DNA of 64,000 nt from assembly GCF_000342005.1 (NCBI RefSeq), contig NZ_AOHO01000048.1, forward strand, positions 290,539 through 354,538, given 5' to 3'. The notes below the pieces were generated by a model. It had not been told where the DNA came from. It did not search any database and saw nothing but the letters and a program-made list of their open reading frames with translations. Positions 15,112 through 23,319 of this stretch are shown here, in pieces (positions within the stretch are counted from its first letter, which is position 1; each line of letters starts with the position of its first letter). Source of the stretch: Amycolatopsis decaplanina DSM 44594. Its GTDB lineage: Bacteria; Actinomycetota; Actinomycetes; Mycobacteriales; Pseudonocardiaceae. A program made the translations under genes and the position numbers.

Positions 15112-15768
15112 ATGGCGACCTTCGTACTGATCCACGGCGGTGGCGGCAGCGCCTGGGACTTCCACCTCCTCGAGGCGGAGCTGACCGGGCGCGGGCACGA
15201 CGTCGTCGCGGTGAACCTGCCGATCGAGGACGAGAAGGCGGGCTTCCCGGAGCACGTCGACGCCGTCGTGAAAGCGATCGGCGACCGCGGGGATCTGGTG
15301 GTGCTGGGCCATTCCTATGGCGGCTTCACCGCGCCGATCGTCGCCGAGAAGCTTTCGCCGCGGCTCCTCGTGATGCTGACCCCGATGATCCCGAAACCGG
15401 GCGAGACGCCGGGGGACTGGTGGGGCAACACGGGTTTCGAGGACGACCAGGACCTCACCGACGAGGAGAAGTTCTACAACGGCGTCCCCGCGGACATCGT
15501 CGCGGAGGCGGGCTCGCACGGCCGGAACCAGGTCAGTGCCGAATGGGGACAGCCGTGGCCGCTCCAGAAGTGGCCGGACGTCCCGACGAAGGTGCTCATC
15601 GCGCGCGAAGACCGTTTCTTCACGCCTGAGTTCCAGCGCCGGGTCGTCCAGGACAGGCTCGGGTTCGCGCCCGACGAGATCGACGGCTCCCACTCCGTGT
15701 CCTTGAGCCACCCCAAGGAACTGGCGGACCGGCTGGACTCCTATCTCACCAGCGGTCCAGGCGCATGA
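15112..15768 (+). CDS. Alpha/beta hydrolase (salicylate esterase-like)
   Basis: A 218-aa single-domain alpha/beta hydrolase: oxyanion strand VLIHGGGGSAWDF at the N-terminus, nucleophile elbow GHSYGG with the catalytic Ser near residue 71, an acid in IAREDRFF, and the His in DGSHSVSLSHP. The compact layout is like plant SABP2/MES-type esterases and actinobacterial relatives. Substrate is unknown. The last 23 bp overlap the 3' end of the convergent nitroreductase gene. Confidence 0.85.
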   Translation: MATFVLIHGGGGSAWDFHLLEAELTGRGHDVVAVNLPIEDEKAGFPEHVDAVVKAIGDRGDLVVLGHSYGGFTAPIVAEKLSPRLLVMLTPMIPKPGETPGDWWGNTGFEDDQDLTDEEKFYNGVPADIVAEAGSHGRNQVSAEWGQPWPLQKWPDVPTKVLIAREDRFFTPEFQRRVVQDRLGFAPDEIDGSHSVSLSHPKELADRLDSYLTSGPGA

Positions 15769-16381
15769 CGTCTTCGAGCGGCTGTCGCGCGGCGGGCTTG
15801 AAGGTGTCGCCGGTGTAGAACGCCGTCGGGATGAGCGCGGCCTGGTGCACGTTCTCCGGCAGGCCGAGGATCTCCGCGGCCTCCTTCTCGTACGCGAGGT
15901 GCAGCGTCGTCCACGCCGTGCCGAGCGTGACGGCCCGCGCCGCGAGCATGTAGCTCCACACCGCCGGCAGCAGGTTCCCCCACAGACCGGCCTGGTTGCC
16001 GGCGGGCAGCTCCGAGCTGGTCGTCTCCAGGCACGGGATGACGTGCACGGGCACCTCGCCCATCTTGTCGGCCAGGTACTCGACGCTGGAGCCGACGCGC
16101 TTCTGCACCTTCGACCGTTCGGGGTCGTCGGCGAACAGTTTCCCCGCCGCCCGTGGGGAATCGAGGTACTCGCGGCACGCCCGCCGATACAGCTTCCCGA
16201 GTTCGGCCCGCTGCCCGGGATCGGTGATCACGAGCCAGTGCCAGCGCTGCGTGTTCGATCCGCTCGGCGCCTGCAGCGCGACCTGCAGGGCGTGTTTGAC
16301 CAGTTCGAGAGGCACCGGCCGGGTCAGGTCCAGTCGTTTGCGGACGGTCCGTGTGGTCGTCAGCAGCTCTTCGGGCGTCAT
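15746..16381 (-). CDS. Nitroreductase-family FMN oxidoreductase
   Basis: A 211-aa protein with the nitroreductase start TTTRTVRKRLDLTRPV, FMN-phosphate-binding region ALQAPSGSNTQRWHWLVI (about residues 34-51), and C-terminal AWTTLHLAYEKEAAEILGLP then VHQAALIPTAFYTGDTFKPA. Family members reduce nitro groups, quinones or other xenobiotics using NAD(P)H and FMN; the substrate here is unknown. It is divergent from a MarR-like regulator, and both start regions carry the same ATGTCGTTAT motif, so it is probably controlled by that regulator. Confidence 0.88.
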   Translation of the reverse strand: MTPEELLTTTRTVRKRLDLTRPVPLELVKHALQVALQAPSGSNTQRWHWLVITDPGQRAELGKLYRRACREYLDSPRAAGKLFADDPERSKVQKRVGSSVEYLADKMGEVPVHVIPCLETTSSELPAGNQAGLWGNLLPAVWSYMLAARAVTLGTAWTTLHLAYEKEAAEILGLPENVHQAALIPTAFYTGDTFKPAARQPLEDVMRLDRW

Positions 16382-16390
16382 CCGGCGATT

Positions 16391-16576
16391 ATGTCGTTAT
16401 TTGCCCGTCCGTGAACCCGCGCCGCGATCGACGTCGGCAGGGCGCTTGCTGGTCGAGCACGCCACGGTGAGTGGGCAGGGCGCCCTGCCACCGCGATAGC
16501 GGGGCCTTCGGCCGGGCGGGTTCACCCCTTCGGTCACTTTTCCGGGGCCATCCCAGCTCCGCCGACATGTCGTTAT
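16391..16576. promoter_or_regulatory. Paired ATGTCGTTAT boxes in the nitroreductase/MarR intergenic region
   Basis: The identical 10-mer ATGTCGTTAT occurs at 16391-16400 and 16567-16576. Each copy lies about 10 bp from the start codon of its adjacent divergent gene. They are candidate binding sites for the MarR-like protein; the middle of the span shows no other clear signal. Confidence 0.5.
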
Positions 16577-16585
16577 GATCCGCTG

Positions 16586-17089
16586 GTGGGGAGGCCGCCG
16601 CGCGAACGAGGGATGGGCACTTTGCTCAGGCACGTCCTCGAATTGACCGAGGCGGACGTCTCCGCGTTCTTCGAAGACATCGGGCTGGGGGACTACCGTC
16701 CGCGGTTCACGCCGTTCGTCCGCGCGATCGTCACGCACGGGCCGCTGCCCATCCGCGACCTCGCCGTCGAAGTCGGTGTGACCCATTCCGCGGCCAGCCA
16801 GACCATCGCGCAGATGGCGCGTCAGGACCTCGTCTCGCTCCGTCCGGGGACCGACGCCCGGCAGAGGATCGTTTCGCTGACGGAGAAAACGCACCGGCTG
16901 ATGCCGACCCTCGAAGCCGAGTGGGCGGCGACCAGCGCCGCGGCCGCCCAGCTGGAAGCCGAACTGCCGTACCCGCTCAGGGAGGTGCTGGTCGCCGCCG
17001 TCGAGGCCTTGGAGCGGAAATCGCTCCGGGAACGCATCGCCGAAACGGACGCCGCGCTCAAGCTGAGGCGTCGGTCCGGTCAAGACTGA
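16586..17089 (+). CDS. MarR-family transcriptional regulator
   Basis: A 167-aa winged-helix regulator: HTH in GPLPIRDLAVEVGVTHSAAS (about residues 52-72), wing DLVSLRPGTDARQRIVSLTE, and a long dimerisation helix at the C-terminus. The extended N-terminus is like actinobacterial MarR proteins with a leading helix. GTG start. It is divergent from the nitroreductase gene and likely its regulator. The 3' end overlaps the convergent HATPase gene by 32 bp. Confidence 0.85.
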   Translation: MGRPPRERGMGTLLRHVLELTEADVSAFFEDIGLGDYRPRFTPFVRAIVTHGPLPIRDLAVEVGVTHSAASQTIAQMARQDLVSLRPGTDARQRIVSLTEKTHRLMPTLEAEWAATSAAAAQLEAELPYPLREVLVAAVEALERKSLRERIAETDAALKLRRRSGQD

Positions 17090-17483
17090 ACACGGCCCAC
17101 ACGTACTTCCCGCCGGAGCAGAGCTCGTGTCCCCAGTCGTCGGACAACGCGTGGACCAGCTGGAGACCACGGCTGCGCGCCGCCATCGGCGACGGCTCCT
17201 TCAGCTTCGGCCTGTCCGTCCCGGAATCGAAGACCCGCAGGGTGACCCTGCCACCGGAGTACTCGACCTCTAGCCTGTCCGGCTTCTCGCCGTGTTCGAA
17301 GGCGTTCGTGACCAGTTCGGAGGTCGCCAGCAGGACGTCGTCGACCGCCGGGCCGTCGAGGCCGAGGCTCGCGAGAGTCGCCCGCACCGCCTGTCGCGCG
17401 ACAGCGGGAGCCGTCACATCGACCGGCAGGGGGAGGGACACCACCGGCAACGAGCCCTCCGATCGCGTCTCGGACATCGTCAT
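17058..17483 (-). CDS. RsbW-like ATP-binding protein (HATPase_c_2), probable anti-sigma or regulatory kinase
   Basis: A 141-aa single GHKL domain: N-box LLATSELVTNAFEHGEKPDR (about residues 51-70) with Glu and Asn in place, G1-like RVFDSGTDRP, and G2 SRGLQLVHALSDDWGHEL. Such stand-alone HATPases bind sigma factors or STAS antagonists and phosphorylate the latter. It lies 81 bp downstream of the SigF-type sigma gene on the same strand, so it may act in the same partner-switching circuit as the second kinase at 18335. Unlike that one, its ATP-site residues are complete. Confidence 0.85.
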   Translation of the reverse strand: MTMSETRSEGSLPVVSLPLPVDVTAPAVARQAVRATLASLGLDGPAVDDVLLATSELVTNAFEHGEKPDRLEVEYSGGRVTLRVFDSGTDRPKLKEPSPMAARSRGLQLVHALSDDWGHELCSGGKYVWAVFSLDRTDASA

Positions 17484-17564
17484 GGTTCCGCACCTCCCCT
17501 CACGAGAGACTCCCAGATCGATCCGCTGTTCGCCTCCGAGATACCCACAAGGGCCGAGGTCGAA

Positions 17565-18338
17565 TCAGGCTCCGTCCGTGAGTTCCGTCTCGGTCAGCCC
17601 TTCACGCAGTTTCTTGAGCGTGGCGGCCAGCAGTCGTGACACCTGCATCTGGGAGACACCGACACGGCGCGCGATGTCCGACTGGCTCATCCCGGACCCG
17701 AACCGCAGCGCGACGATCTTGCGCTCACGGTCGGGCAGCCGTTCCAGCATCGGTCGCAGCGCCTCGCGCAGCTCCGCCTGGCTCAGATTGGCGTCCGCCT
17801 CGCCGAAGCGGGTGTGCGCCGAGTTCTCCAGGAGGTTGTCCAGTGAGGCCCCGTACCGGCCCTGGCCGGCGCGGAGACCCTCGTAGACCTCGTCGATCGG
17901 GACGCCGAGGTGGGCGGCGATCTCGCTGGGTTTCGGCGCGCGTGAGAGCCGGACCGTCAACTCCTCGCGCACGGCCGAGATGTTCGCGTTCAGTTCCTTG
18001 AGCCGCCGCGGCACCCGGACCGACCAGCTGTTGTCGCGGAAGTGGTGCCGCAACTCACCGGAGATGGTCGGGACCGCGAAGGCCAGGAAGTCGCTGCCCT
18101 GGCCGGGGTCGAAACGGTCGACGGCGTGGATCAGCCCGATCGTCGCGATCTGGACCAGGTCCTCCATCGACTCGTCCCGGTTGCGGAACTTGCGCGCCAG
18201 ATTGCGCGCGAGTTCGAGGTGCGCGCGCACCAGTTCGTCCCGCAGCACTTCGCGTTCTGGGGAGTCCTGGGGCAGCGCGCACATGCGCTCGAACAGGGCC
18301 GGAACGTCCGCGCCGTCTTGCTCGACGGGTTCGGTCAC
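17565..18338 (-). CDS. sigF: SigB/SigF-family RNA polymerase sigma factor
   Basis: A 257-aa group 3 sigma factor: region 2 NLARKFRNRDESMEDLVQIA, IGLIHAVDRFDPGQGSDFLA and FAVPTISGELRHHFRDNSWS (about residues 43-110); region 3 PRRLKELNANISAVREELTV; region 4 LPDRERKIVALRFGSGMSQS, then DIARRVGVSQMQVSRLLAAT. This matches the general-stress/sporulation SigF-SigB lineage. The GTG start overlaps the anti-sigma stop (GTGA), the classic rsbW/usfX-sigF arrangement. The promoter of the unit matches the lineage consensus, which suggests autoregulation. Confidence 0.93.
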   Translation of the reverse strand: MTEPVEQDGADVPALFERMCALPQDSPEREVLRDELVRAHLELARNLARKFRNRDESMEDLVQIATIGLIHAVDRFDPGQGSDFLAFAVPTISGELRHHFRDNSWSVRVPRRLKELNANISAVREELTVRLSRAPKPSEIAAHLGVPIDEVYEGLRAGQGRYGASLDNLLENSAHTRFGEADANLSQAELREALRPMLERLPDRERKIVALRFGSGMSQSDIARRVGVSQMQVSRLLAATLKKLREGLTETELTDGA

Positions 18339-18751
18339 GGCCGGGCCGCCTCGCTCTCCCGGATGAGCTCCACCCTGGACAGATAGCCGCCGTCGGCCGG
18401 GACGACACTCCGCCGCGCGGACGTCGCGAGCGCGGTGAGCAGTTGCCAGGACAGACCGGTCTCGTCGTCGGGTTCCGGAGAGTCCGAAAGCACCGAGACG
18501 GTCACCTCGATCCGCCCGTCCTTCCACGAAAAAACGCAGTTCAGATGGCCGTCGGCGGCCGAGGGGAGCAGCATCGAGCAGGCCTCGTCCACCGCCATCC
18601 GGAGATCCTCGACGGCGTCCAGATCGAAGTCCTGGCGCATCGCGATATCCGCGACGATCGTCCGGAGAGTCGGTACCACGTGCGGTACCGCGGCCGTGCG
18701 TACCTCGATGAGTTGAGCGCCCTCCCCGCTGGGCGGGGTGTTGTCCACCAC
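18335..18751 (-). CDS. rsbW: RsbW/UsfX-like anti-sigma factor
   Basis: A 138-aa protein with a diverged GHKL fold: VPTLRTIVADIAMRQDFDLD, then AVEDLRMAVDEACSMLL, where the ATP-contacting Asn of the N-box is replaced by Met, then LSWQLLTALATSA and a strand-rich end. Diverged N-boxes of this kind are also known in mycobacterial UsfX. It holds the sigma factor inactive until a STAS protein displaces it. It is the first gene of the sigma operon, with GTGA overlap. Confidence 0.88.
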   Translation of the reverse strand: MVDNTPPSGEGAQLIEVRTAAVPHVVPTLRTIVADIAMRQDFDLDAVEDLRMAVDEACSMLLPSAADGHLNCVFSWKDGRIEVTVSVLSDSPEPDDETGLSWQLLTALATSARRSVVPADGGYLSRVELIRESEAARP

Positions 18752-18788
18752 GTGTGTTCCTCTCTCGAGCTGCGCTGCCGGTCGTCAG

Positions 18789-18844
18789 TTGCCCTGGGTG
18801 TGAGCAAACCAAACCCACGTTTGACTCGCGCAGGGGGCGGGCAT
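18789..18844. promoter_or_regulatory. Divergent SigF-type promoters for rsbW-sigF and whiB
   Basis: Minus strand: GTTT (18814-18811), 16 nt, GGGCAA (18794-18789), reading into rsbW. Plus strand: GTTT (18819-18822), 16 nt, GGGCAT (18839-18844), reading into the WhiB gene. Both fit the SigF/SigB consensus GTTT-N15-17-GGGTA closely and sit back to back, so one sigma factor may switch both units. Confidence 0.65.
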
Positions 18845-18886
18845 GTAACCGGCGACAAACGATCTCCTGGGAAGGCTGGGACCGAC

Positions 18887-19195
18887 ATGGCTGACGTGAG
18901 CCGGCTGCCGAACGTGGTGGCGGAAGAGTGGGACTGGCAGCTCCGTGGGTCGTGCCGAGGCGCCGACAGCAGCTTGTTCTTCCACACGGACAACGAGCGC
19001 GGGTCGGCTCGCGAACGGCGCGAATCGCGGGCCAAGGCGATCTGCCAGACCTGCCCCGTGCTGGCGCAGTGCCGCAAGCACGCGCTCGCGGTGCAGGAGC
19101 CGTACGGCATCTGGGGCGGCCTCGGTGAGATCGAGCGCCGCGAGCTGTTCCTCCGGGAACGCCGCGCCGAGCGCAAGGCGCTGACCGCGCATTGA
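18887..19195 (+). CDS. WhiB-family iron-sulfur transcription factor (WhiD/WhiB3-like)
   Basis: A 102-aa Wbl protein. The four cluster cysteines are in GSCRG (residue 24), ICQTCPVLAQC (C-x2-C-x5-C, about residues 53-62). They are followed by the signature EPYGIWGGL and a basic C-terminal tail RERRAERKA. WhiB proteins carry a [4Fe-4S] cluster, contact the primary sigma factor and regulate differentiation, redox or virulence genes. The N-terminus MADVSRLP..WDWQLRGSCRG recalls WhiD/WhiB3 more than other classes; this subclass call is from memory. Its putative promoter fits SigF recognition and faces away from the sigF operon. Confidence 0.93.
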   Translation: MADVSRLPNVVAEEWDWQLRGSCRGADSSLFFHTDNERGSARERRESRAKAICQTCPVLAQCRKHALAVQEPYGIWGGLGEIERRELFLRERRAERKALTAH

Positions 19196-19409
19196 GCGCG
19201 TCCCGCGCACCGGTCGGCGACGCGCGCGACGGCGATCGTGGTGCCCCGTCCGTACTGGGTTAGGGTTGGGACTGTCGTTGCGGGGACAGCCACGCCTACC
19301 CGCCGAAGAAGAGCGTGCGTCCGTGTCCGGACTGGGCGCGGCCGTCGCTTGAGACCACAGGCGCGTTCCGGCGCTGAGCGTCGGTTCTCACCTGATGAGG
19401 AGAATGTGC

Positions 19410-19763
19410 ATGCCCGCAGCGGACCAGAACACCACGCCGCCCGGTTTCAGCATCACGCTGGACGCCGAAGCCTCTGAACCGCGTGTGGTGGTCACCGGTG
19501 AGCTCGACCTGCTGACGAGCCCGCAGCTTCAGGAGACCCTCGGGGCCCTGATCACGGACAAACCGTCGGGTCGGGTGGTCGCCGACCTGACCGGTGTGAC
19601 GTTCTTCGACTCCTCGGCGCTGAACGTGGTGCTCCAGGCACAGCGCCAGGCCGCCGAAAAGTCGGTCGAGCTCGAACTGGTGCCCAGCCCGCAGGTGAGC
19701 CGAGTGATCGAGCTCACCGGCGTCGCCGAGCACCTCAGCGTGTCGGAAGAGCCTCCCGCCTGA
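19410..19763 (+). CDS. STAS-domain anti-sigma factor antagonist
   Basis: A 117-aa STAS protein: strand GFSITLDAEASEPRVVVTGE, then LDLLTSPQLQETLGALI, then phosphosite strand-loop DLTGVTFFDSSALNVVLQAQ with the acceptor Ser in DSSAL (about residue 69). In partner switching the unphosphorylated form binds the anti-sigma kinase and frees the sigma factor. It lies within 1.1 kb of the rsbW/sigF operon and is the natural candidate antagonist. AGGAG is placed 8 nt before the ATG at 19410; ATGs at 19395 and 19404 are too close to that site. The 214-bp leader region upstream shows no recognised element. Confidence 0.9.
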   Translation: MPAADQNTTPPGFSITLDAEASEPRVVVTGELDLLTSPQLQETLGALITDKPSGRVVADLTGVTFFDSSALNVVLQAQRQAAEKSVELELVPSPQVSRVIELTGVAEHLSVSEEPPA

Positions 19764-19814
19764 TCCCCCGCTACGGTCGTGGGCTCGTGATCCGCGACAC
19801 CTGGGGGCTGCACG

Positions 19815-20603
19815 ATGATGGGGCGGACGCATGCCCTGACCGGCTGGTGCGCGGGCCTCGCGCTCGCACCCGCGGTCGGGGCGGGCACGGTGCACCAAGC
19901 GGTCGTGTTCGCGGCCACCACGGCCGGATTCGCTCTCTTGCCCGATCTCGACCATCCGGGCGCTCGCGCGTCAAGGCTGCTCGGCTGGTTCACCGGCGCG
20001 ATCTCCTGGCTGCTTCGCCGGGTTTCGGCGGCTCTCTACGCGCTGACCAAGGGACCGCGGGACGAGAAGGTCACCGGTAAGCATCGGCACCTCTCGCACA
20101 CCGTCCTGTTCGCCGTCGGCCTCGGCTTCCTGACCTCCTGGGGTACCGCCGAAGGCGGACCGTGGGCCGTGTTCGGTGTCGTCGTCCTCGGCCTGCTGCT
20201 GGCGGAAGGCGCGCTCGGTGACTGGCTCCTCCCGGTCAGCGGCGCGGCGGTCGGGTGGTGGGTGTGGACCGCCCCGCCGGACAAGGCGGCGCAACTCGCG
20301 GAGATCTCCGGCTGGCTCGGCATCGCCGTCGCGGCCGGGTGTTTCGTGCACTGCCTCGGCGACGCGCTGACCGAGTCCGGCTGCCCGTTCCTGTTCCCGA
20401 TCCCGATCGCGGGCGAGACCTGGTACGAGATCCGGCCGCCGAAGCCGCTGCGGTTCCGCACCGGCAAGAAGGTGGAGAACCGGCTGATCTTCCCGGTGTT
20501 CGCGGTCGCCGCGGTGGTACTGATCCCGGGCGTCTGGGAGTACCTCTTCACCACGGTCCAGGCGCTGCTCACGCCGGACGGGACGCAGACCGCGGTGCAC
20601 TGA
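19815..20603 (+). CDS. YdjM-like metal-dependent membrane hydrolase
   Basis: A 262-aa integral membrane protein of the YdjM/DUF457 family. The opening motif MGRTHALTGWCAGLALAP, the LPDLDHPGARAS metal motif (about residues 42-53) and HRHLSHTVLF (about 91-100) supply the conserved His/Asp ligands. Further His-containing motifs are CFVHCLGDALTESGCPFLFP. About six hydrophobic segments. In Escherichia coli YdjM is SOS-induced and of unclear substrate; in actinobacteria it is common and unassigned. No SOS box was seen here. Confidence 0.85.
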   Translation: MMGRTHALTGWCAGLALAPAVGAGTVHQAVVFAATTAGFALLPDLDHPGARASRLLGWFTGAISWLLRRVSAALYALTKGPRDEKVTGKHRHLSHTVLFAVGLGFLTSWGTAEGGPWAVFGVVVLGLLLAEGALGDWLLPVSGAAVGWWVWTAPPDKAAQLAEISGWLGIAVAAGCFVHCLGDALTESGCPFLFPIPIAGETWYEIRPPKPLRFRTGKKVENRLIFPVFAVAAVVLIPGVWEYLFTTVQALLTPDGTQTAVH

Positions 20604-20669
20604 AGGGGAATGCCCTCGTCGCCGGCGGCGTTGAATCGGAACGCCGGACCCGGTTGAGGAGGGGAAACA

Positions 20670-21245
20670 GTGGACAAGCCCGTGCTGCGCGCGGACGCGC
20701 GACGAAACCGAGCGAAGGTGCTCGCGGCCGCTGAAGAGGCCTTCGCCGTCGACGGCCTCGCCGTCCCCCTCGACGAGATCGCCCGCATCGCCGGTGTCGG
20801 CGCGGGCACTGTCTACCGGCATTTCCCCAGCAAGGAAGCGCTGTTCCAGGCGGTCGTCGTGGATCGTCTCGAGCAGTTCGCGCGGGAAGCGCGCGAACTG
20901 CTGACAGCCGAAGACCCGGGTGAAGCGTTCTTCGACTTCTTCAAACGCGTCGTCCGGCAGGCGTCCCGCAACCGGGCCCTCTGCGACGCGCTCGCCGAGA
21001 CCACCGGACTGGGCTTCAAAGCGAGCGCGGGCAACGATTTCCGGGCGGCGTCGCAAGCGCTGCTGACGCGGGCACAGGCCGCGGGCGCGGTACGCGAGGA
21101 CATCGACGGCGACGACCTGCGCGCCCTCATCGCCGGTTGCCTCGCCGCCGAACGGTATTCGCTCGAGGAACGCCATCTCGTGCGGATCGTGGTCGACGGG
21201 TTGCGCACATCCCACTCAACTTGCACGCTGCGTAACAAAACGTAA
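20670..21245 (+). CDS. TetR/AcrR-family transcriptional regulator
   Basis: A 191-aa repressor. HTH about residues 10-55 (RRNRAKVLAAAEEAFAVDGL, then VPLDEIARIAGVGAGTVYRH, then FPSKEALFQAVV). The C-terminal domain is of the SbtR-like type (AEDPGEAFFDFFKRVVRQAS, then LTRAQAAGAVREDIDGDDLR). The GTG start has GAGGAGGGG upstream. There is no divergent partner; the nearest downstream gene is the small Thr-rich protein at 21299. Confidence 0.9.
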   Translation: MDKPVLRADARRNRAKVLAAAEEAFAVDGLAVPLDEIARIAGVGAGTVYRHFPSKEALFQAVVVDRLEQFAREARELLTAEDPGEAFFDFFKRVVRQASRNRALCDALAETTGLGFKASAGNDFRAASQALLTRAQAAGAVREDIDGDDLRALIAGCLAAERYSLEERHLVRIVVDGLRTSHSTCTLRNKT

Positions 21246-21298
21246 GATCGACGCGAGAAGTCCTCGTACCTGCGCTTCGCATGGCGAGGGGGTGCCGG

Positions 21299-21622
21299 AT
21301 GTTCGGTCAGGGTCCCACCACCGGTTCCGTCACGGTCGCGGCCATCGCGGGTCTCGCGACCGGGCTGCTCGTCGCCGCCCTCCTGGTGGCCGGCCGCGAG
21401 CCGCAGCGCCGCGTCCACGAAGTCGGCACGACCCCGCCCCCGGCCTCGACCTCCCGTTCGGTCGGTCCGGTCACGGTGACCGTGCCGGCGAGCACCCCGG
21501 AACCACTCGTCATCACCCGCACCAGCACGCCCGCGCCGCGCACGGTGACCCGGACCGTGACGCCGTCGACCACCTCGACGGTGCTGCCGCCCAGCACGAC
21601 CACGGGAATCCGGAGCGATTGA
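21299..21622 (+). CDS. Small membrane-anchored Thr/Pro-rich protein
   Basis: A 107-aa protein with one N-terminal transmembrane helix (TVAAIAGLATGLLVAALLVA, about residues 12-31). It then has a low-complexity extracytoplasmic tail rich in Thr, Ser, Pro and Val (TVTVPASTPEPLVITRTSTP, TSTVLPPSTTTGI). No family is recognised. It is possibly a cell-wall-spanning stalk or a mannosylated surface protein. The ATG at 21299 is favoured by GAGGGGG 6-7 nt upstream. A strong terminator follows at once. Confidence 0.6.
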   Translation: MFGQGPTTGSVTVAAIAGLATGLLVAALLVAGREPQRRVHEVGTTPPPASTSRSVGPVTVTVPASTPEPLVITRTSTPAPRTVTRTVTPSTTSTVLPPSTTTGIRSD

Positions 21623-21625
21623 GAG

Positions 21626-21666
21626 CCGTGAAGGCCGCCGTCGGAGTCGGGCGGCCTTCACGGTTT
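21626..21666. terminator. Bidirectional terminator hairpin
   Basis: A perfect 14-bp stem CCGTGAAGGCCGCC / GGCGGCCTTCACGG with a 10-nt loop and a TTTCCC tail, between convergent genes ending at 21622 and 21676. Confidence 0.88.
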
Positions 21667-21675
21667 CCCCTGTGG

Positions 21676-23319
21676 CTAGCCGACGTCGCGACGCCGCCAG
21701 CCCATGAGCCCGGCCACGAGCGCGACCACGGCGACCCCGGTCAGCCAGACCAGCGGTGTCGCGGTGAACTCCACGGCGGGCAGTTTCGGAACGTGCGAGA
21801 ACGGTGAGGCGTCCACCACCGCTTGCGGCAGGTTCAGCACCGGGCCGAACAGGCTGAGCAGCAACGCAAGCCCGGCGATCGCCCACGCCGCCGTCGAGAA
21901 CTTCGGCGCCAGGCCGAAGAGTGTCACGGCGAGGCCGGTGATCACCCACACCGCCGGAAGCTGCGCCAGCGAAGCGACCACCATGTCCCCGGCGGAGTCG
22001 CCGATACCGCCTGCCCGCATGCCGTTCGACAGTCCCAAGAGGACACCGCTGACGATCATCATCAGCGCCGTGCCGCCGAACGCGAACACGAGATGGCTCC
22101 CCAGCAGCCGCAGCCTGCCCACACCCGTCGCGAGCAGCGGCTCGACCCGGATCGCGGTCTCCTCGGCGCGGATCCGCAACGCTGCCTGCACCCCGTAGAG
22201 CGCGATGACCATGGCGAACAGGCCGGTCATCGCCGCCATGAAGGCGTCGATCAGCCCGTCCGTGCCGCCGAGGCGCTGGAAGATCTCCTTCGCCTGCTCG
22301 CTCTGTCCGACGACGTCGCCGATCCCGCTCGCGACCGAGCCGAACACCGCGGCGCAGACCGCCGTGCCGATCAGCCAGCCGATCAACGGACCCCGGTGCA
22401 GCCGCCACGCCAGCGCGAACGGGCTGCGCAGCGACGCCGCCGCTTCGGCGGGCCCGGGGCGCGGCGGGATGATGCCGGTACCGACGTCGCGCCGCGGGAG
22501 CAGCGCGTAACCGGCGGCGCCGACGACCACGGTCGCGGCAAGCGGCGCCACGATCACCCACCAGCGCTCGTCGGCGAACGCCCGGATCTGCTGTGCCCAC
22601 CCGATGGGGGAGAGCCAGGAGACCCAGGTCGCGTCCGAGGTCGAGTCGCCGACCGCGCGCAGCAGGAACGCGACCCCGACGGCGGTGGCGCCGATACCGT
22701 TGGCGGTCCTCGAATACTCGGCCACCTGGACGGCGACCGCCGCGACCGCGGTGAAGACCAGCCCGGTCGCCGCGGTGGCGGCGCCGAGTGCGAGCGCTCC
22801 GCCGGCGGGCAGCTTCGCGCCGATCATCAGCCCGGTCTCGACGAGTCCGATGAGGACACTCGCGCCGGCGGACACCAGCACGCCCGCGGTCAGGAGGGCG
22901 TACCGGCCGACGACCGCGGAGGCCAGCAGTTCCGCGCGGCCCGAGTCCTCCTCGGCGCGGGTGTGCCGGGTGACGGTGAAGACCGCCATCAGCCCGATGA
23001 CCAGCGCGAGGAAACCGCCGAGCCGCCATGCGGTGAACCCGCCCGCGGTCGAGAGGTCGAAGGCCGGGCCGTAGATCAGCGAAAGCGACGGGTTCGCGCC
23101 CATGCTCGCGGTGAGCCCGGCCCGTTCGGCGGCCGTCGGATACAACGTCTCGAACGTCCCCGAGGACGTCGAAGGCATGATCCCCAGCAGGACGATCCAG
23201 ATCGGCAGGACGATCCGGTCCCGCCGCAGCGCCAGCCGGGTCAGCTGCCAGGTGCCGGCGAACCCGAGCGCCGGTCCGGAAACGGCGGCGTGGGCGGGGC
23301 GGTCCAGCGTCGCGGTCAT
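21676..23319 (-). CDS. ABC transporter permease, tetronasin/ABC-2 exporter type
   Basis: A 547-aa polytopic protein with about twelve hydrophobic segments in two homologous halves. Each half begins with a cytosolic amphipathic stretch ([40 protein letters not shown]). This is the layout of tetronasin-resistance TnrB3-like permeases of ABC-2 exporters. It pairs with the ATPase gene upstream (overlap of 4 bp) to form an exporter for a drug or ionophore; the substrate is unknown. The unit is divergent from a MarR gene with a shared operator. Confidence 0.9.
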   Translation of the reverse strand: MTATLDRPAHAAVSGPALGFAGTWQLTRLALRRDRIVLPIWIVLLGIMPSTSSGTFETLYPTAAERAGLTASMGANPSLSLIYGPAFDLSTAGGFTAWRLGGFLALVIGLMAVFTVTRHTRAEEDSGRAELLASAVVGRYALLTAGVLVSAGASVLIGLVETGLMIGAKLPAGGALALGAATAATGLVFTAVAAVAVQVAEYSRTANGIGATAVGVAFLLRAVGDSTSDATWVSWLSPIGWAQQIRAFADERWWVIVAPLAATVVVGAAGYALLPRRDVGTGIIPPRPGPAEAAASLRSPFALAWRLHRGPLIGWLIGTAVCAAVFGSVASGIGDVVGQSEQAKEIFQRLGGTDGLIDAFMAAMTGLFAMVIALYGVQAALRIRAEETAIRVEPLLATGVGRLRLLGSHLVFAFGGTALMMIVSGVLLGLSNGMRAGGIGDSAGDMVVASLAQLPAVWVITGLAVTLFGLAPKFSTAAWAIAGLALLLSLFGPVLNLPQAVVDASPFSHVPKLPAVEFTATPLVWLTGVAVVALVAGLMGWRRRDVG

